From Prado023 sp963700395 (GTDB taxonomy: Bacteria; Actinomycetota; Actinomycetes; S36-B12; CAIYMF01), in the NCBI GenBank assembly GCA_963700395.1, contig CAVOXI010000008.1:338965-402964 (forward strand): a DNA stretch of 64,000 nucleotides, written 5' to 3'. The number at the start of each line of letters is the position of its first letter. Position 1 is the first letter of the stretch. Both the position numbers and the translations under genes were made by a program. This document shows, piece after piece, positions 13,621-24,121 of the stretch. The notes beneath the pieces were generated by a model. It saw nothing but the letters and a program-made list of their open reading frames with translations. It made no database searches and was not told the origin of the DNA.

Positions 13621-14941
13621 ATGTCGTCTCTGTCGCCCCCACCAGGTCCGCCCGACCCGCGGAGCTGGATCCCGCCGTCGGGATGGTCCCCCGAGCAGCC
13701 ACCCGCGTGGCCCGCCCAGGGCGCGCCCGGGGGCGTTCCGGGGCAGCCACCCGCGCCGGGCCAGCCGCCCGCTCCGGGGTACGGACAGCAGGCCCCACCT
13801 CCCGGGTACGGGCAGGCCCCACCTCCCGGGTACGGGCAGGCCCCACCTCCCGGGTACGGGCAGGCTCCTCCTCCCGGGTACGGGCAGGTCCCTCCCCCCG
13901 GGTACGGGCAGGTCCCACCTCCCGGGTACGGGCAGCCCGCGTGGGGCCAGCCGGGCCAGTGGGGCCCACCGCCGCCGGCCCCCAAGCCGGGGATCGTCCC
14001 CCTTCGACCCCTGGGCGTCGGTGAGTTGCTCGACGGGGCCCTGAGCCTGATCCGGAGCAACCCACGCACAGTCCTCGGCCTGGCTGCCGTCATCTCGGCG
14101 GTGTCAGCCCTGCTGCAGACCATCGGCCTCTGGTTCTCCCTGCAGTTCCTGGACATGGCCGAGCCGGTGGTCGGGTCCGGTGAGGTCCAGGTCACCGCCG
14201 AGCTGACGGCCCTGGCCAGCGGGGGGCTCGCCCAGCTCGTGCCCGCCCTGGTCGCCGGGTTCCTGCAGGTGCTGGCGAGCGGGCTCTTCATCGTCCTCGT
14301 CGGAGCCGCTGTCCTCGGCCGGCGGCTCGACGCCAGCCAGACCTGGGCCAGCCTGCGGCCCCGGATGCTGCCCCTGGTCGGCGTGACCCTGCTCATCGGA
14401 TTCGGCGGCCTCGTGGCTGTCGCCCTCATGGTCGGGGCCATCGTGGCCCTCGTGCTCGCGATTCGGCGGATGGGCTGCGATCCCCGGGTCACTGATCGGC
14501 GTGGGAGGCACGGTCGGACTCGTGTACGCCTACGTGAAGCTCTCGCTGGCCTCACCCGCCCTGGTGATGGAGGGGGTCGGGGTCGTCACCTCCCTGAAGC
14601 GGTCCTGGGTGCTTGTCCGGCGATCCTGGTGGCGCGTCCTGGGCATCCTGATCCTCTCGGCGATCATCACCAGCCTGCTCACCACGGTCGTCACCGTCCC
14701 GATCACCCTCGTCGCCACCCTCGCCAGCGGCTTCAGCGAGTCGCTGGTGCCCACGGTCCTGGCATCCGGCCTCGCGACGCTCGTGGCCGGGATCATCACC
14801 CTTCCCTTCAGCGCCGCCGTGACCGGCCTGCTCTACATCGACCTGCGGATGCGCAGGGAGGCCCTGGACATCGAGCTGGTGTCCGCCGGCATCCAGCCCT
14901 CGCCCGACCCCCTGGCCGCCTACCGCAGCCACCGCCCCTGA
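13621..14941 (+). CDS. Proline-rich membrane protein (glycerophosphodiester phosphodiesterase membrane-domain-like), frameshifted
   Basis: ATG 13621 opens a cytoplasmic tail very rich in Pro, Gly and Gln with six PPPGYGQ repeats. A multi-helix membrane domain follows (PLGVGELLDGALSLIRSNP, then hydrophobic segments around ALVAGFLQVLASGLFIVLVG and LVAVALMVGAIVALVLAI). Near 14,462 the frame breaks; one base fewer in GCGATTCGGCGG restores IGGWAAIPGSLIGVGG and continues through SLASPALVMEGVGVVTSLKR to a stop at 14941. About 440 residues in all. The fold matches actinobacterial proteins annotated as glycerophosphoryl diester phosphodiesterase membrane domain, which lack the catalytic domain. First gene of the DUF4129-DUF4350-MoxR-DUF58 run. 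Confidence 0.75.
13795..13938 (+). repeat. Six tandem 24-bp units encoding PPPGYGQ(A/V/P)
   Basis: Six nearly identical 24-bp units lie back to back and in frame inside the proline-rich tail of the preceding gene. Units 1-3 encode PPPGYGQA, units 4-5 PPPGYGQV and unit 6 PPPGYGQP. A related degenerate copy (APGYGQQ) precedes them. Such tracts change length easily by slippage. Confidence 0.92.
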
Positions 14942-14943
14942 CG

Positions 14944-15717
14944 ATGCTGACGGCCCTGCCACCCGGCGTCGGCGCGACCGCCCACGTCACCGTCGCGCTC
15001 CCGTCCGGGCCTCTCGGCTCCGCGGTTCCCGGGGACGTGCCCGTCGACGTGCCTGTCGACCTGACGCGTGAGCAGGCCCAGCGCCTGGCGGAGCTGGAGC
15101 TGTCCGACCCTGCCTACCGCGCGGCCCGGCCCAGCCTCATCGAGCAGGCGATCACCTGGTTGGTGGAGTGGGTGCAACGCGTGGCCGGCCGCGCCTCCGA
15201 CCTGGCTCCCGGGGGGTGGATCGGCATCCTCGGGCTGGTCCTCCTGGTCGTCGTCCTGGCGATCTTCGTCAGGTGGCGACTCGGCCCTGTGAGCCGCTCG
15301 GCGGGCCTGACCTTCACTGTCGACCCGGAGACGAGCGCGGCCCAGTACCGCACGCATGCCGACGAGCTGGCCGCAGCAGGACAGTGGGACGGGGCCGTCT
15401 CCGAACGGATGCGTGCTCTCGTGCGCGCCAGCCAGGAGCGTGGCCTGATCGACGCCCACCCGGGCTGGACCGCCGATGAGGTGGCGACCGAGGTCGGCCA
15501 GCGCGTGCCAGATGCTCGAGCCGCCCTGGACGCGGCAGCCCGCACCTTCGACGAGGTCCGCTACGGAGGCCGTCCAGGCTCGCCGGCTGCCTACGGCGCC
15601 ATCGCTGACGCCGACGACCAGGTCAGCGCCGCGAGCGTCGTGGGCGCAGGCTCGCCCCCGGGCGCCGGGCCGGCGCCCGATGGGCCCCCCGTCGCGATGC
15701 CGGTCGCGCGCCCATGA
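14944..15717 (+). CDS. DUF4129 domain-containing membrane protein
   Basis: 257 residues. An N-terminal region (MLTALPPGVGATAHVTVAL) contains REQAQRLAELELSDPAYRAARP before one membrane helix (GGWIGILGLVLLVVVLAIFV at about 95-115). The DUF4129 domain follows, with AQYRTHADELAAAGQWDGAV and RALVRASQERGLIDAHPGWTADEVA, then a Pro/Ala-rich tail. DUF4129 proteins are found beside MoxR/DUF58 genes and in transglutaminase-like proteins; molecular function is unknown. It starts 2 bp after the previous gene and overlaps the next by four bases (ATGA). Confidence 0.85.
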   Translation: MLTALPPGVGATAHVTVALPSGPLGSAVPGDVPVDVPVDLTREQAQRLAELELSDPAYRAARPSLIEQAITWLVEWVQRVAGRASDLAPGGWIGILGLVLLVVVLAIFVRWRLGPVSRSAGLTFTVDPETSAAQYRTHADELAAAGQWDGAVSERMRALVRASQERGLIDAHPGWTADEVATEVGQRVPDARAALDAAARTFDEVRYGGRPGSPAAYGAIADADDQVSAASVVGAGSPPGAGPAPDGPPVAMPVARP

Positions 15718-16919
15718 GCGCCCCGGCCGGGACCCAGGCGCCGAGCCCGGCGCCAGCCGTCTTCGATGACACCGCCTGGGACCGAGCCCGCCACTGGCGG
15801 CCCTCCCGCCGTGGCCTTGCGATCGCCGTCCTGCTGCTCCTCGCGCTGGTCGTGCTGATGGTCACGACCTCACGGCGAACCGGCTACCTCGACCCCGAGG
15901 CGGTGGATCCCTCGGGCTCGCGCGCCGTGGCCAACGTCCTGGGCGACCAAGGGGTGCGCGTCACGGATGCGCGCCTGACGGCCGACGTCGCAGCGAACGC
16001 TCGGGGCGCGACGGTCCTGGTCACCAACTCGACGCTGCTGAGCTCCGCGATGATCACGGAGGTCCTCGACTCGGGCCCCGCCCGCATGGTCCTCATCGAC
16101 CCGCCCCCGGGATCCCCGGCGCTCGAGCGGTTGGCCGCCGGGACGGAGTTCGCCGACGTTGCTGGTGACGGCACCGTCGAGCCGGGATGCCGGTGGCAGG
16201 ACGCCCTGCGCGCGGGGGGCGCCGAGCTGCCCGGGACCCGCTACGACGCGCGGGGCTGGCTCCCCGCGGGCCAGGCGTGCTACGACAGCCCCGAGTCGGC
16301 GGCGCTGCTGGTGATCCCCGCCCGTGCGGGTCGCCCCGAGGTGGTCGTGCTCGGCAGCGCCAATCCGCTGACCAACGAGGGCTTCGCGACGCAGGGCAAC
16401 GCGAGCCTGGCACTGAGCGTGCTGGGCAGCCGCACCGATCTCGTGTGGTGGCGGCCGGTCCCGAGCGACCCGGCCCTCGCGGGTCAGGCCGGGGCCACGC
16501 TCCGCGAGCTCCTCCCCGTCTGGGTCGTCCCCGTCCTGATCCAGGTCCTGGTCGCGTTCGCCCTGGTCGCCTGGTGGCGCTCACGCCGGCTGGGGCGGCT
16601 GGTGGTCGAGCCCCTGCCCGTGGTGATCCGGTCGGGCGAGACCACGGCCGGGCACGCCCGGCTCCTGCACGCCCACCATGCGCGCGCCGAGGCAGCAGTG
16701 CACCTGCGCGCCCGCGCACGCGAGCGGATCCGGGTTCGCCTCGGCCTGCCACTCGGGGCCTCGGAGGGGCGGCTGGTCGGGGCCGCGGCAGCGCGCTCGG
16801 GTCGCACGCCCGAGCAGGTCGGCGCGCTGCTGTACGGTCCTGAACCGACGACCGACGCCATCCTGGTGGCGTTGGGGCACGACCTGGAGGCACTCATGGT
16901 GGAGGTGGGCGGGGCATGA
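15714..16919 (+). CDS. DUF4350 domain-containing membrane protein
   Basis: 401 residues. A helix at about 38-55 (GLAIAVLLLLALVVLMVTTS) is followed by a DUF4350-type domain (VDPSGSRAVANVLGDQGVRV, LVTNSTLLSSAMI, LIDPPPGSPALERLA), which resembles glutamine-amidotransferase-like folds, and a second helix near 262-285. The cytoplasmic C-terminus carries basic residues. Translationally coupled at both ends (ATGA overlaps). Conserved partner of MoxR/DUF58 genes in actinobacteria; biochemical role unknown. Confidence 0.83.
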   Translation: MSAPAGTQAPSPAPAVFDDTAWDRARHWRPSRRGLAIAVLLLLALVVLMVTTSRRTGYLDPEAVDPSGSRAVANVLGDQGVRVTDARLTADVAANARGATVLVTNSTLLSSAMITEVLDSGPARMVLIDPPPGSPALERLAAGTEFADVAGDGTVEPGCRWQDALRAGGAELPGTRYDARGWLPAGQACYDSPESAALLVIPARAGRPEVVVLGSANPLTNEGFATQGNASLALSVLGSRTDLVWWRPVPSDPALAGQAGATLRELLPVWVVPVLIQVLVAFALVAWWRSRRLGRLVVEPLPVVIRSGETTAGHARLLHAHHARAEAAVHLRARARERIRVRLGLPLGASEGRLVGAAAARSGRTPEQVGALLYGPEPTTDAILVALGHDLEALMVEVGGA

Positions 16920-17872
16920 CTGGCACCGATCCGAGGGATCCGTTGATGGCGCTGCGCGCCGAGGTCGGCAAGGCGGTGGTGGGCCAGGACGCGGCCATCA
17001 CAGGCATGGTCATCGCCCTCCTGTGCCGCGGGCACGTCCTGCTCGAGGGGGTCCCGGGGACGGCGAAGACCCTGATGGTCCGCGCCCTGGCAGCGAGCCT
17101 GTCGCTGGACAGCAAGCGCGTGCAGTTCACGCCCGACCTCATGCCCGGCGACGTCACCGGCTCCCTGGTCTACGACAACCGGACCTCGGCGTTCTCGTTC
17201 CGCCCGGGGCCGGTCTTCACCAACCTGCTCCTGGCCGACGAGATCAACCGGACACCGCCGAAGACGCAGGCCTCGCTGCTGGAGGTGATGGAGGAGGGGC
17301 AGGTCACCGTCGACGGGATCGCCCGGCCACTGCCCGACCCGTTCCTGGTGGCAGCCACGCAGAACCCGATCGAGTACGAGGGGACCTACCCGCTGCCGGA
17401 GGCCCAGCTGGACCGGTTCCTGCTGATGCTCTCGGTCCCGCTGCCCGACCGGGCCGCCGAGTTCGGGGTCCTGGCCCGCCACATGGGCGGGTTCGACCCC
17501 CGCGACCTCGCCGGTGCGGGGGTGCGCCCGGTGGCGACCGCCGACGACCTCGTCCGGGCGCGCGAGGCCGTGGCCACGGTCGCGGTCTCCCCTGAGGTGA
17601 CCGCGTACGTCGTGGACCTCGTGCGCGCCACCCGCACCTCCCCCTCCGCCCAGCTGGGCGTCTCCCCCCGCGGCGCCATCGCCCTGCTGCGCACGGCCCG
17701 CGCCTGGGCGTGGCTGGCGGGCCGGGACTACGTGACCCCTGATGACGTCAAGGCCCTGGCGCGTCCGGCCCTTCGCCACCGGATCAAGATCCGGCCCGAG
17801 GCCGAGCTGGAGGGGGTCACGGCCGACGCCGTCATCGACACGGTCCTGAACAGCGTCCCCGTCCCGCGCTGA
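16916..17872 (+). CDS. MoxR-family AAA+ ATPase
   Basis: 318-residue AAA+ ATPase of the MoxR class, thought to act as a chaperone that matures or inserts cofactors into partners, often with DUF58 and VWA proteins. Walker A is LLEGVPGTAKTLMVRAL (about 40-56), Walker B/sensor region LLADEINRTPPKTQASLLEV, then TQNPIEYEGTYPLPEAQLDRF, and the lid with GVSPRGAIALLRTARAWAWL. Starts at ATG 16916 overlapping DUF4350 by four bases and ends in a TGATG overlap with the DUF58 gene. Confidence 0.93.
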   Translation: MTGTDPRDPLMALRAEVGKAVVGQDAAITGMVIALLCRGHVLLEGVPGTAKTLMVRALAASLSLDSKRVQFTPDLMPGDVTGSLVYDNRTSAFSFRPGPVFTNLLLADEINRTPPKTQASLLEVMEEGQVTVDGIARPLPDPFLVAATQNPIEYEGTYPLPEAQLDRFLLMLSVPLPDRAAEFGVLARHMGGFDPRDLAGAGVRPVATADDLVRAREAVATVAVSPEVTAYVVDLVRATRTSPSAQLGVSPRGAIALLRTARAWAWLAGRDYVTPDDVKALARPALRHRIKIRPEAELEGVTADAVIDTVLNSVPVPR

Positions 17873-19185
17873 TGGTGCTGACCGGCCGGGCGGGCCTGCT
17901 GGCTCTGGTCGGGGCCGGCGTGGTCGGGCTGCTCGTCGCCGGAGGCGCATCCCCCTGGCTGGCGTTGGTCGCGACCAACGTGGTCCTGGTGCTGCTGATC
18001 GTCGTCGATGCCGTGCGCGCGACGCGTCCCCGGGCCCTGGCGCTGGTGCGCAGCGGTGAGCGCAAGGTCCGCCTCGGCCAGGTCGCCCACGTGCAGCTGG
18101 CCGTCACGAACACCGGCGGGCGGCGGTGGCGCGGGTACCTGCGCGACGCCTGGGCGCCGACCGCGAACGCCACGATCGCCGGCACCACTGCGGACCGGGC
18201 TGTGCTCGACCTGCCGGCCGGCGACACCGTGCGCCTCGACGTGGCCGTGCGCCCGACCCGCCGGGGCGACCGACCGACCGACCGCGTGACGTTGCGCTCG
18301 CTCGGGCCCCTGGGCCTGGCAGGGCGTCAGCGCAGCGTGGAGGTCGACTGGTCCATCCGGACACTGCCTCCCTTCAGCTCCCGGCGGCACCTGCCCTCGC
18401 GACTGGCGCGGCTGCGCGACATGGACGGCCGGCAGGCCATCGCGGTGCGCGCCCAGGGCACCGAGTTCGACTCCCTGCGCGAGTACGTGCCCGGTGACGA
18501 CGTGCGCTCGATCGACTGGCGCGCGACGGCGCGCGCCGCCGACGTCATGGTCCGGACGTGGCGCCCCGAGCGCGACCGCCGGGTCGTGATGGTCCTGGAC
18601 ACCGGGCGCACGAGCGCGGTGCGGATCGGTGACGAGACCCGCCTGGACATCCTGATCGATGCCGGGCTGCTGCTCGCGGCCCTCGCAGGACGTGCCGGGG
18701 ACCGCGTCGACCTGGTCGCCCATGACCGGCGCACCCGGCTGCAGGTCAGTGGCGGCAGCGGTCCCAGCCTCCTGCCGCGCCTCGTCGACGGGATCGCCAC
18801 GCTGGAGCCGGAGCTCACCGAGACCGACTACCGCGGGCTGGTGTCGACGGTGCTGTCACGGGTGCGCAAACGAGCCCTGGTCGTGCTGTTCGTGGCCCTC
18901 GATCGTCCGTCGATGGAGGAGGGGCTCATCCCCGCCCTGCCGGCCCTGACGGCCCGGCACACGGTCATCGTCGCCTCGGTCCGCGAACCCGTCGGCGATG
19001 AGCTCCCGGATGACGCCGCGGGCGTGTACCTGGCGGCCGCCCGGGCCCGGGCGGACCTGGATCGTGCCCACGCGGCCACGGTGCTGGCCCGGATGGGCGT
19101 GCGGGTGATCGAGGCCACTCCTGCCGACATCGCCCCCAGGCTCGCCGACGCGTACCTCGACCTCAAGGCCGCCGGCCGCCTGTGA
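17872..19185 (+). CDS. DUF58 domain-containing protein
   Basis: 437 residues. Two N-terminal membrane helices (about 6-50) are followed by a beta-rich extracytoplasmic-looking part, then the DUF58 signature GTEFDSLREYVPGDDVRSID, RATARAADVMVRTWRPERDR and a VWA-like region beginning VVMVLDTGRTSAVRIGDETR. DUF58 proteins are the usual partners of MoxR ATPases. Start ATG 17872 overlaps the moxR stop by one base. Last gene of the run; about 55 bp separate it from the convergent SpoIIM-like gene. Confidence 0.9.
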   Translation: MVLTGRAGLLALVGAGVVGLLVAGGASPWLALVATNVVLVLLIVVDAVRATRPRALALVRSGERKVRLGQVAHVQLAVTNTGGRRWRGYLRDAWAPTANATIAGTTADRAVLDLPAGDTVRLDVAVRPTRRGDRPTDRVTLRSLGPLGLAGRQRSVEVDWSIRTLPPFSSRRHLPSRLARLRDMDGRQAIAVRAQGTEFDSLREYVPGDDVRSIDWRATARAADVMVRTWRPERDRRVVMVLDTGRTSAVRIGDETRLDILIDAGLLLAALAGRAGDRVDLVAHDRRTRLQVSGGSGPSLLPRLVDGIATLEPELTETDYRGLVSTVLSRVRKRALVVLFVALDRPSMEEGLIPALPALTARHTVIVASVREPVGDELPDDAAGVYLAAARARADLDRAHAATVLARMGVRVIEATPADIAPRLADAYLDLKAAGRL

Positions 19186-19240
19186 TCCGGAGGCTGCGCT
19201 CGCGGCCCAACCGCCGGCGTGAGGGCGCGGGCAGGGGCGA

Positions 19241-20242
19241 TCAGCCGGCCATCGGGGCCAGCTCGGTCACCCCACCGTCGCTGGTGATGTCACCCGTGAA
19301 CCCTGACCGCTCCCCGCGGCTGCCGTAGATGCCCACGTAGGCCAGGAACGCCCCGAGTGCCAGGACGCCGATCCCGACCCGCGCCCACGTCGGCAGCGGG
19401 GAGGGCGTCACGAACCCCTCGATGGCGCCGGAGACGAGCAGGACCACCACCAGCCCCATCGCGATCGCGACAGCAGCGCGGCCCTCCTCGGCCAGGGCGA
19501 CGCTGCGCGGCCGGGGCCCCGGATCGAACCACTGCCAGCCCACCCGCATCCCGGCGCCGGCCGCGATGAACACCGCCGTCAGCTCGAGCAGCCCGTGCGG
19601 GGCGATCAGGCCGAAGAACACGTCCCCACGCCCGTTGGCGACCATGAGCCCGCCGACGATCCCCACGTTGATGGCGTTCTGGGCCAGCACGTACACCGCC
19701 GGGAGCATGAAGAACGCCCCGGCGACCAGCACCAGGGCCGACACCCACGCGTTGTTGGTCCACACCTGGGCAGCGAAGCCGGCGGCCGCATCCGAGGAGT
19801 AGTACGCGGCGAAGTCCTGCTCGACCAGCTGGCGGATCTGCTCGGGCGTGCCCAGCGCCGCCTGCACCGCCGGCGAGCTGGCCACCCATGCGCCTGCCGC
19901 GAGCGCCACCAGGGTCGACCCCACGGCAGCTGCCAGCCACCAGCGCCGGGCCCGCCACACCGCGACCGGGAACCCGACCCGGAAGAACGTGAGGAACTCC
20001 TGCCACGCCGGGGCGTGCGACCCGGTCACCCGGGCCCGAGCCTGGGCCACCAGCTGTGTCAGACGTCCGACCAGCGCCGGGTCCGGGGCGGCGCTGCGCA
20101 CCATGGACAGGTGCGTGGCCGTCCGCTGGTAGAGGTCCACGAGCTCGGTGGCCTCCCCGCCGGTGAGCCGGCGCTTGCGGGTCAGCTCAGCCAGGCGGGC
20201 CCACTCCGGGTTGTGCACCCGCACGAAGGCATCGACGTCCAC
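19241..20242 (-). CDS. SpoIIM (stage II sporulation protein M) family membrane protein
   Basis: 333 residues. Soluble N-terminus (VDVDAFVRVHNPEWARLAEL, then RLTGGEATELVDLYQRTATHLS) followed by about five to six hydrophobic segments with WLAAAVGSTLVALAAGAWVA and PHGLLELTAVFIAAGAGMRV, the SpoIIM-type core. In Bacillus SpoIIM works with SpoIID/P in engulfment; non-sporulating actinobacteria keep a homologue next to RDD and MoxR/DUF58 genes, function unknown. GTG 20242 is chosen because the conserved sequence begins there; the open frame extends upstream but overlaps the divergent RDD gene. Confidence 0.87.
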   Translation of the reverse strand: MDVDAFVRVHNPEWARLAELTRKRRLTGGEATELVDLYQRTATHLSMVRSAAPDPALVGRLTQLVAQARARVTGSHAPAWQEFLTFFRVGFPVAVWRARRWWLAAAVGSTLVALAAGAWVASSPAVQAALGTPEQIRQLVEQDFAAYYSSDAAAGFAAQVWTNNAWVSALVLVAGAFFMLPAVYVLAQNAINVGIVGGLMVANGRGDVFFGLIAPHGLLELTAVFIAAGAGMRVGWQWFDPGPRPRSVALAEEGRAAVAIAMGLVVVLLVSGAIEGFVTPSPLPTWARVGIGVLALGAFLAYVGIYGSRGERSGFTGDITSDGGVTELAPMAG

Positions 20243-20278
20243 GGGTGCCAGCGTAGGTGCTGATGGGAGGATGGTCGC

Positions 20279-21198
20279 GTGGCCAACCTGATCACCGGGG
20301 ACGCGATCACCCTCGACCTGCGGATCGCCGGGCTCCCCTCCCGCTCCCTGGCGCTGGCCGTCGACGTCTCGATCCAGGTCGGGCTGCTCATGACCGGAAC
20401 GGTCCTGGCCAGCTGGGTGTTCTCCGGCGGCGGCAGCCCCGGGGCCCAGGCCGCCATCACGCTGGCCGTCGTCGTCCTGGCCCTCGTCGCCTGGCCGACG
20501 ATGCTGGAGACGCTGACGCGGGGCCGCTCGGTGGGCAAGATGATGATGGGCCTGCGCGTCGTCCGCGACGACGGCGGGCCGATCCGGATGCGCCACAGCC
20601 TCGTGCGCGCCCTGGCCATGGTGTTCCTCGACCTCTGGGTGACCTCGGGGGTCGTGGGCGGGGTCAGCGCCCTGGCCTCGTCGCGGTCCAAGCGGATGGG
20701 CGACCACCTGGCAGGCACGATCGTCGTGGGTGAGCGCATCCCCCGCCACGCCAGCGCCCACAGCGAGATCTCGATGCCGCCCCAGCTGGCGTCGTGGGCC
20801 GCCGGGCTCGACCTCGTCGCCGTCCCCGATGGGCTGGCCCTGAACGTGCGCACGTTCCTGCACCGGGCGCCGTCACTGGATCCGGCGGTCCGCGTGAGCA
20901 CCGCCGAGCGCCTGGCCACGCAGCTGGCCAGCCACGTGCGCAACCCCGCTCCGGCAGGCACACCGGCCGAGGCCTACCTCGCGGCGGTCCTCGCCGAGCG
21001 CACCCGCCGCGCCTCGGCGCCGGCCGCCCCGGTGACCGGCTGGGCGCCGCCCCCCGCCCCCGGATGGGCGCCGCCTCCACCAGGGCCGTCCTCCACAGCG
21101 CCGTCCCCCACAGCGCCGTCCCCCGCAGCGCCGTCGTCGACCCGCCTCGCCACCGCCCGCCGTCGCCACCGCCGCCCGGCTTCACGCTTCCCCGGTAG
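20279..21198 (+). CDS. RDD family membrane protein, proline-rich C-terminus (apparent frameshift)
   Basis: Starts at GTG 20279 (VANLITGDAITLDLRIAGLP). RDD domain (about 1-140) with hydrophobic helices, SVGKMMMGLRVVRDDGGPIR and RMGDHLAGTIVVGER, then a soluble region (LALNVRTFLHRAPSLDP, RLATQLASHVRNPAP) and a Pro/Ala/Ser-rich tail. In the tail the proline bias moves to another frame near 21,135, which ends PPSPPPPGFTLPR at 21198. The unshifted frame instead becomes Arg-rich, reads through the terminator and overlaps ahcY. I take 21198 as the true end. Divergent from the SpoIIM-like gene (36 bp between starts). Confidence 0.8.
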
Positions 21199-21213
21199 CC
21201 CCGACAGCACGAC

Positions 21214-21257
21214 AGGTGGGGGGTTGTTGCCGATGGAGGAGCAACAACCCCCCACCT
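21214..21257. terminator. Strong bidirectional terminator between RDD gene and ahcY
   Basis: A perfect 17-bp stem: AGGTGGGGGGTTGTTGC at 21214-21230 pairs with its exact complement at 21241-21257 around a 10-nt loop. It lies between two convergent genes. The stem supports the RDD gene ending at 21198 rather than reading through. Confidence 0.92.
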
Positions 21258-21291
21258 TCGTGGGGTCACTTCGCGCGGACCGGGTCGGCGG

Positions 21292-22743
<1,452 letters not shown>

Positions 22744-22965
22744 GGAGCTCCTCGTCGTGGTGCGGCGCTGTGTGCGCCTGGGGCGCCGCCCGGGGGCGGC
22801 CTGCCGGCGAACGTCCACGAGGCTTCGATGGTTCGCACCCGACGGCGTCACCGTCGGAACCCCTATTGTCTCACCTCACGCAGGATGCCACCAGCAGGTC
22901 CCCGATCGAATCCGCCATCACGCCCGGAGGTCCCGCGCTCCGGCACAGGTCCCGCCGATGAGGCG

Positions 22966-23886
22966 TCAGTGCGCGGGCGCCCGCTCGATGTCGGGCTCGA
23001 GGTAGACCCACCTCGCGGTGGGGACCGCCTCGCGGACACGCGCCTCCGCGTCGTCGATGATGACGGCCAGCTCGTGGGAGGGAAGGTCGCGGCTCACGCC
23101 GATCTTCACGGCCACCAGCAGCTCGTCCGGACCGGTGTGCAGCGTGCGCATGTGGATGATCGAGTCGACGCCTGCCGCCTGGCTGAGCGCAGCCCTGATG
23201 GCCGACTCCTGCTCGGGCAGCGCGGATTCACCGACCAGCAGCCCGGACACCTCGAAGGCGAGGAACACCGCGATGCACAGCAGCAAGGTGCCGATCGCCA
23301 GCGAGCCGACGCCGTCCCACCGGGCGTCGCCGGTGACGACCGCCATCGTGATGCCGAACAGCGCCAGGACGAGGCCGAGCAGGGCGCCCAGGTCCTCGAG
23401 CAGGACGACGGGGAGCTCCGGCTGGCGGGTGTCCTGGATGTACTGGCGCAGGCTGCGGCTCCCACGGGACTTGTTCGCCTCGCGGAAGGCGGTCCGGAAG
23501 GACCACGACTCCAGGACGATCGCGATGAACAGGACCGTGTAGGCCACCCAGACCATGGTCAGTTCCTCGGGATGGCTGATCTTGTGCCACCCCTCGTACA
23601 GCGAGAACATCCCGCCGAGCATGAACAGGATGATGGCCACCACGAACGCGTAGACGTAGCGGCGGCGGCCGTACCCGAACTGGTGCTCGGCGTCGGGGGC
23701 CGCCAGCGAGCGCTTGCCGCCGATCAGCAGCAGGGCCTGGTTGCCCGTGTCGGCAACCGAGTGGATGGCCTCGGAGAGCATGGAGCTCGATCCGGTGATC
23801 GCGTAGGCACCGAACTTCGTGACCGCGATGCCGCCGTTGGCGATCATCGCGGCGATGACGGCCTTGGTCCCGCCCTCAGTGCTCAT
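22966..23886 (-). CDS. Cation diffusion facilitator family transporter
   Basis: 306-residue divalent-cation/proton antiporter of the inner membrane. Several membrane helices; helix 2 carries SSMLSEAIHSVADTGNQALL with the H-x-x-x-D metal motif, and helix 5 carries VLLEDLGALLGLVLALFGI, an E-D variant typical of the SLC30A9-like subgroup rather than HxxxD. The C-terminal soluble domain (VDSIIHMRTLHTGPDELLVA) is the usual CDF dimerisation fold. ATG 23886 (MSTEGGTKAVIAAMIANGG) lies just before the Trm112-like stop. Metal specificity cannot be read from sequence. Confidence 0.9.
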   Translation of the reverse strand: MSTEGGTKAVIAAMIANGGIAVTKFGAYAITGSSSMLSEAIHSVADTGNQALLLIGGKRSLAAPDAEHQFGYGRRRYVYAFVVAIILFMLGGMFSLYEGWHKISHPEELTMVWVAYTVLFIAIVLESWSFRTAFREANKSRGSRSLRQYIQDTRQPELPVVLLEDLGALLGLVLALFGITMAVVTGDARWDGVGSLAIGTLLLCIAVFLAFEVSGLLVGESALPEQESAIRAALSQAAGVDSIIHMRTLHTGPDELLVAVKIGVSRDLPSHELAVIIDDAEARVREAVPTARWVYLEPDIERAPAH

Positions 23887-23905
23887 CGCGCGCCTTCCTG
23901 GGTCG

Positions 23906-24121
23906 TCACTGGTTGCCCAGGTCTGCCCCGACGCCCTGGGGCCCGGGGGTCGCCTCGTCGAGGAGCATGACGGGGATGTCATCGCGCACGGGGAAGCGTG
24001 TCGCGCAGCGCGTGCACACCAGGGCCGTCGCGGCCGCGAGGTCCGGCCCGTCGGGCTCCACGGGGGCGTGGTGCTCGCACGGGCAGGCCAGTATCTCCAG
24101 CAGGACGGGGTCGATGTTCAC
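23906..24121 (-). CDS. Trm112-like zinc-binding protein (YcaR/DUF343 family)
   Basis: 71 residues. Starts MNIDPVLLEILACPCEHHAP and carries a second pair in ALVCTRCATRFPVRDDIPVM, giving the four-Cys zinc fold of Trm112/YcaR proteins. In eukaryotes Trm112 activates methyltransferases; the bacterial role is unclear. It overlaps phosphomannomutase by four bases (ATGA), a pairing often seen in actinobacteria. Confidence 0.88.
   Translation of the reverse strand: MNIDPVLLEILACPCEHHAPVEPDGPDLAAATALVCTRCATRFPVRDDIPVMLLDEATPGPQGVGADLGNQ

Noticed and set aside
13795..13938. Regular 24-bp repeats resembling a small CRISPR array
   Set aside because: Units are contiguous with no spacers and encode an in-frame protein repeat.
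22744..22965. Possible SAH or SAM riboswitch in the ahcY leader
   Set aside because: A small hairpin (CCGACGG...CCGTCGG) is present but I could not find the conserved core of either class.
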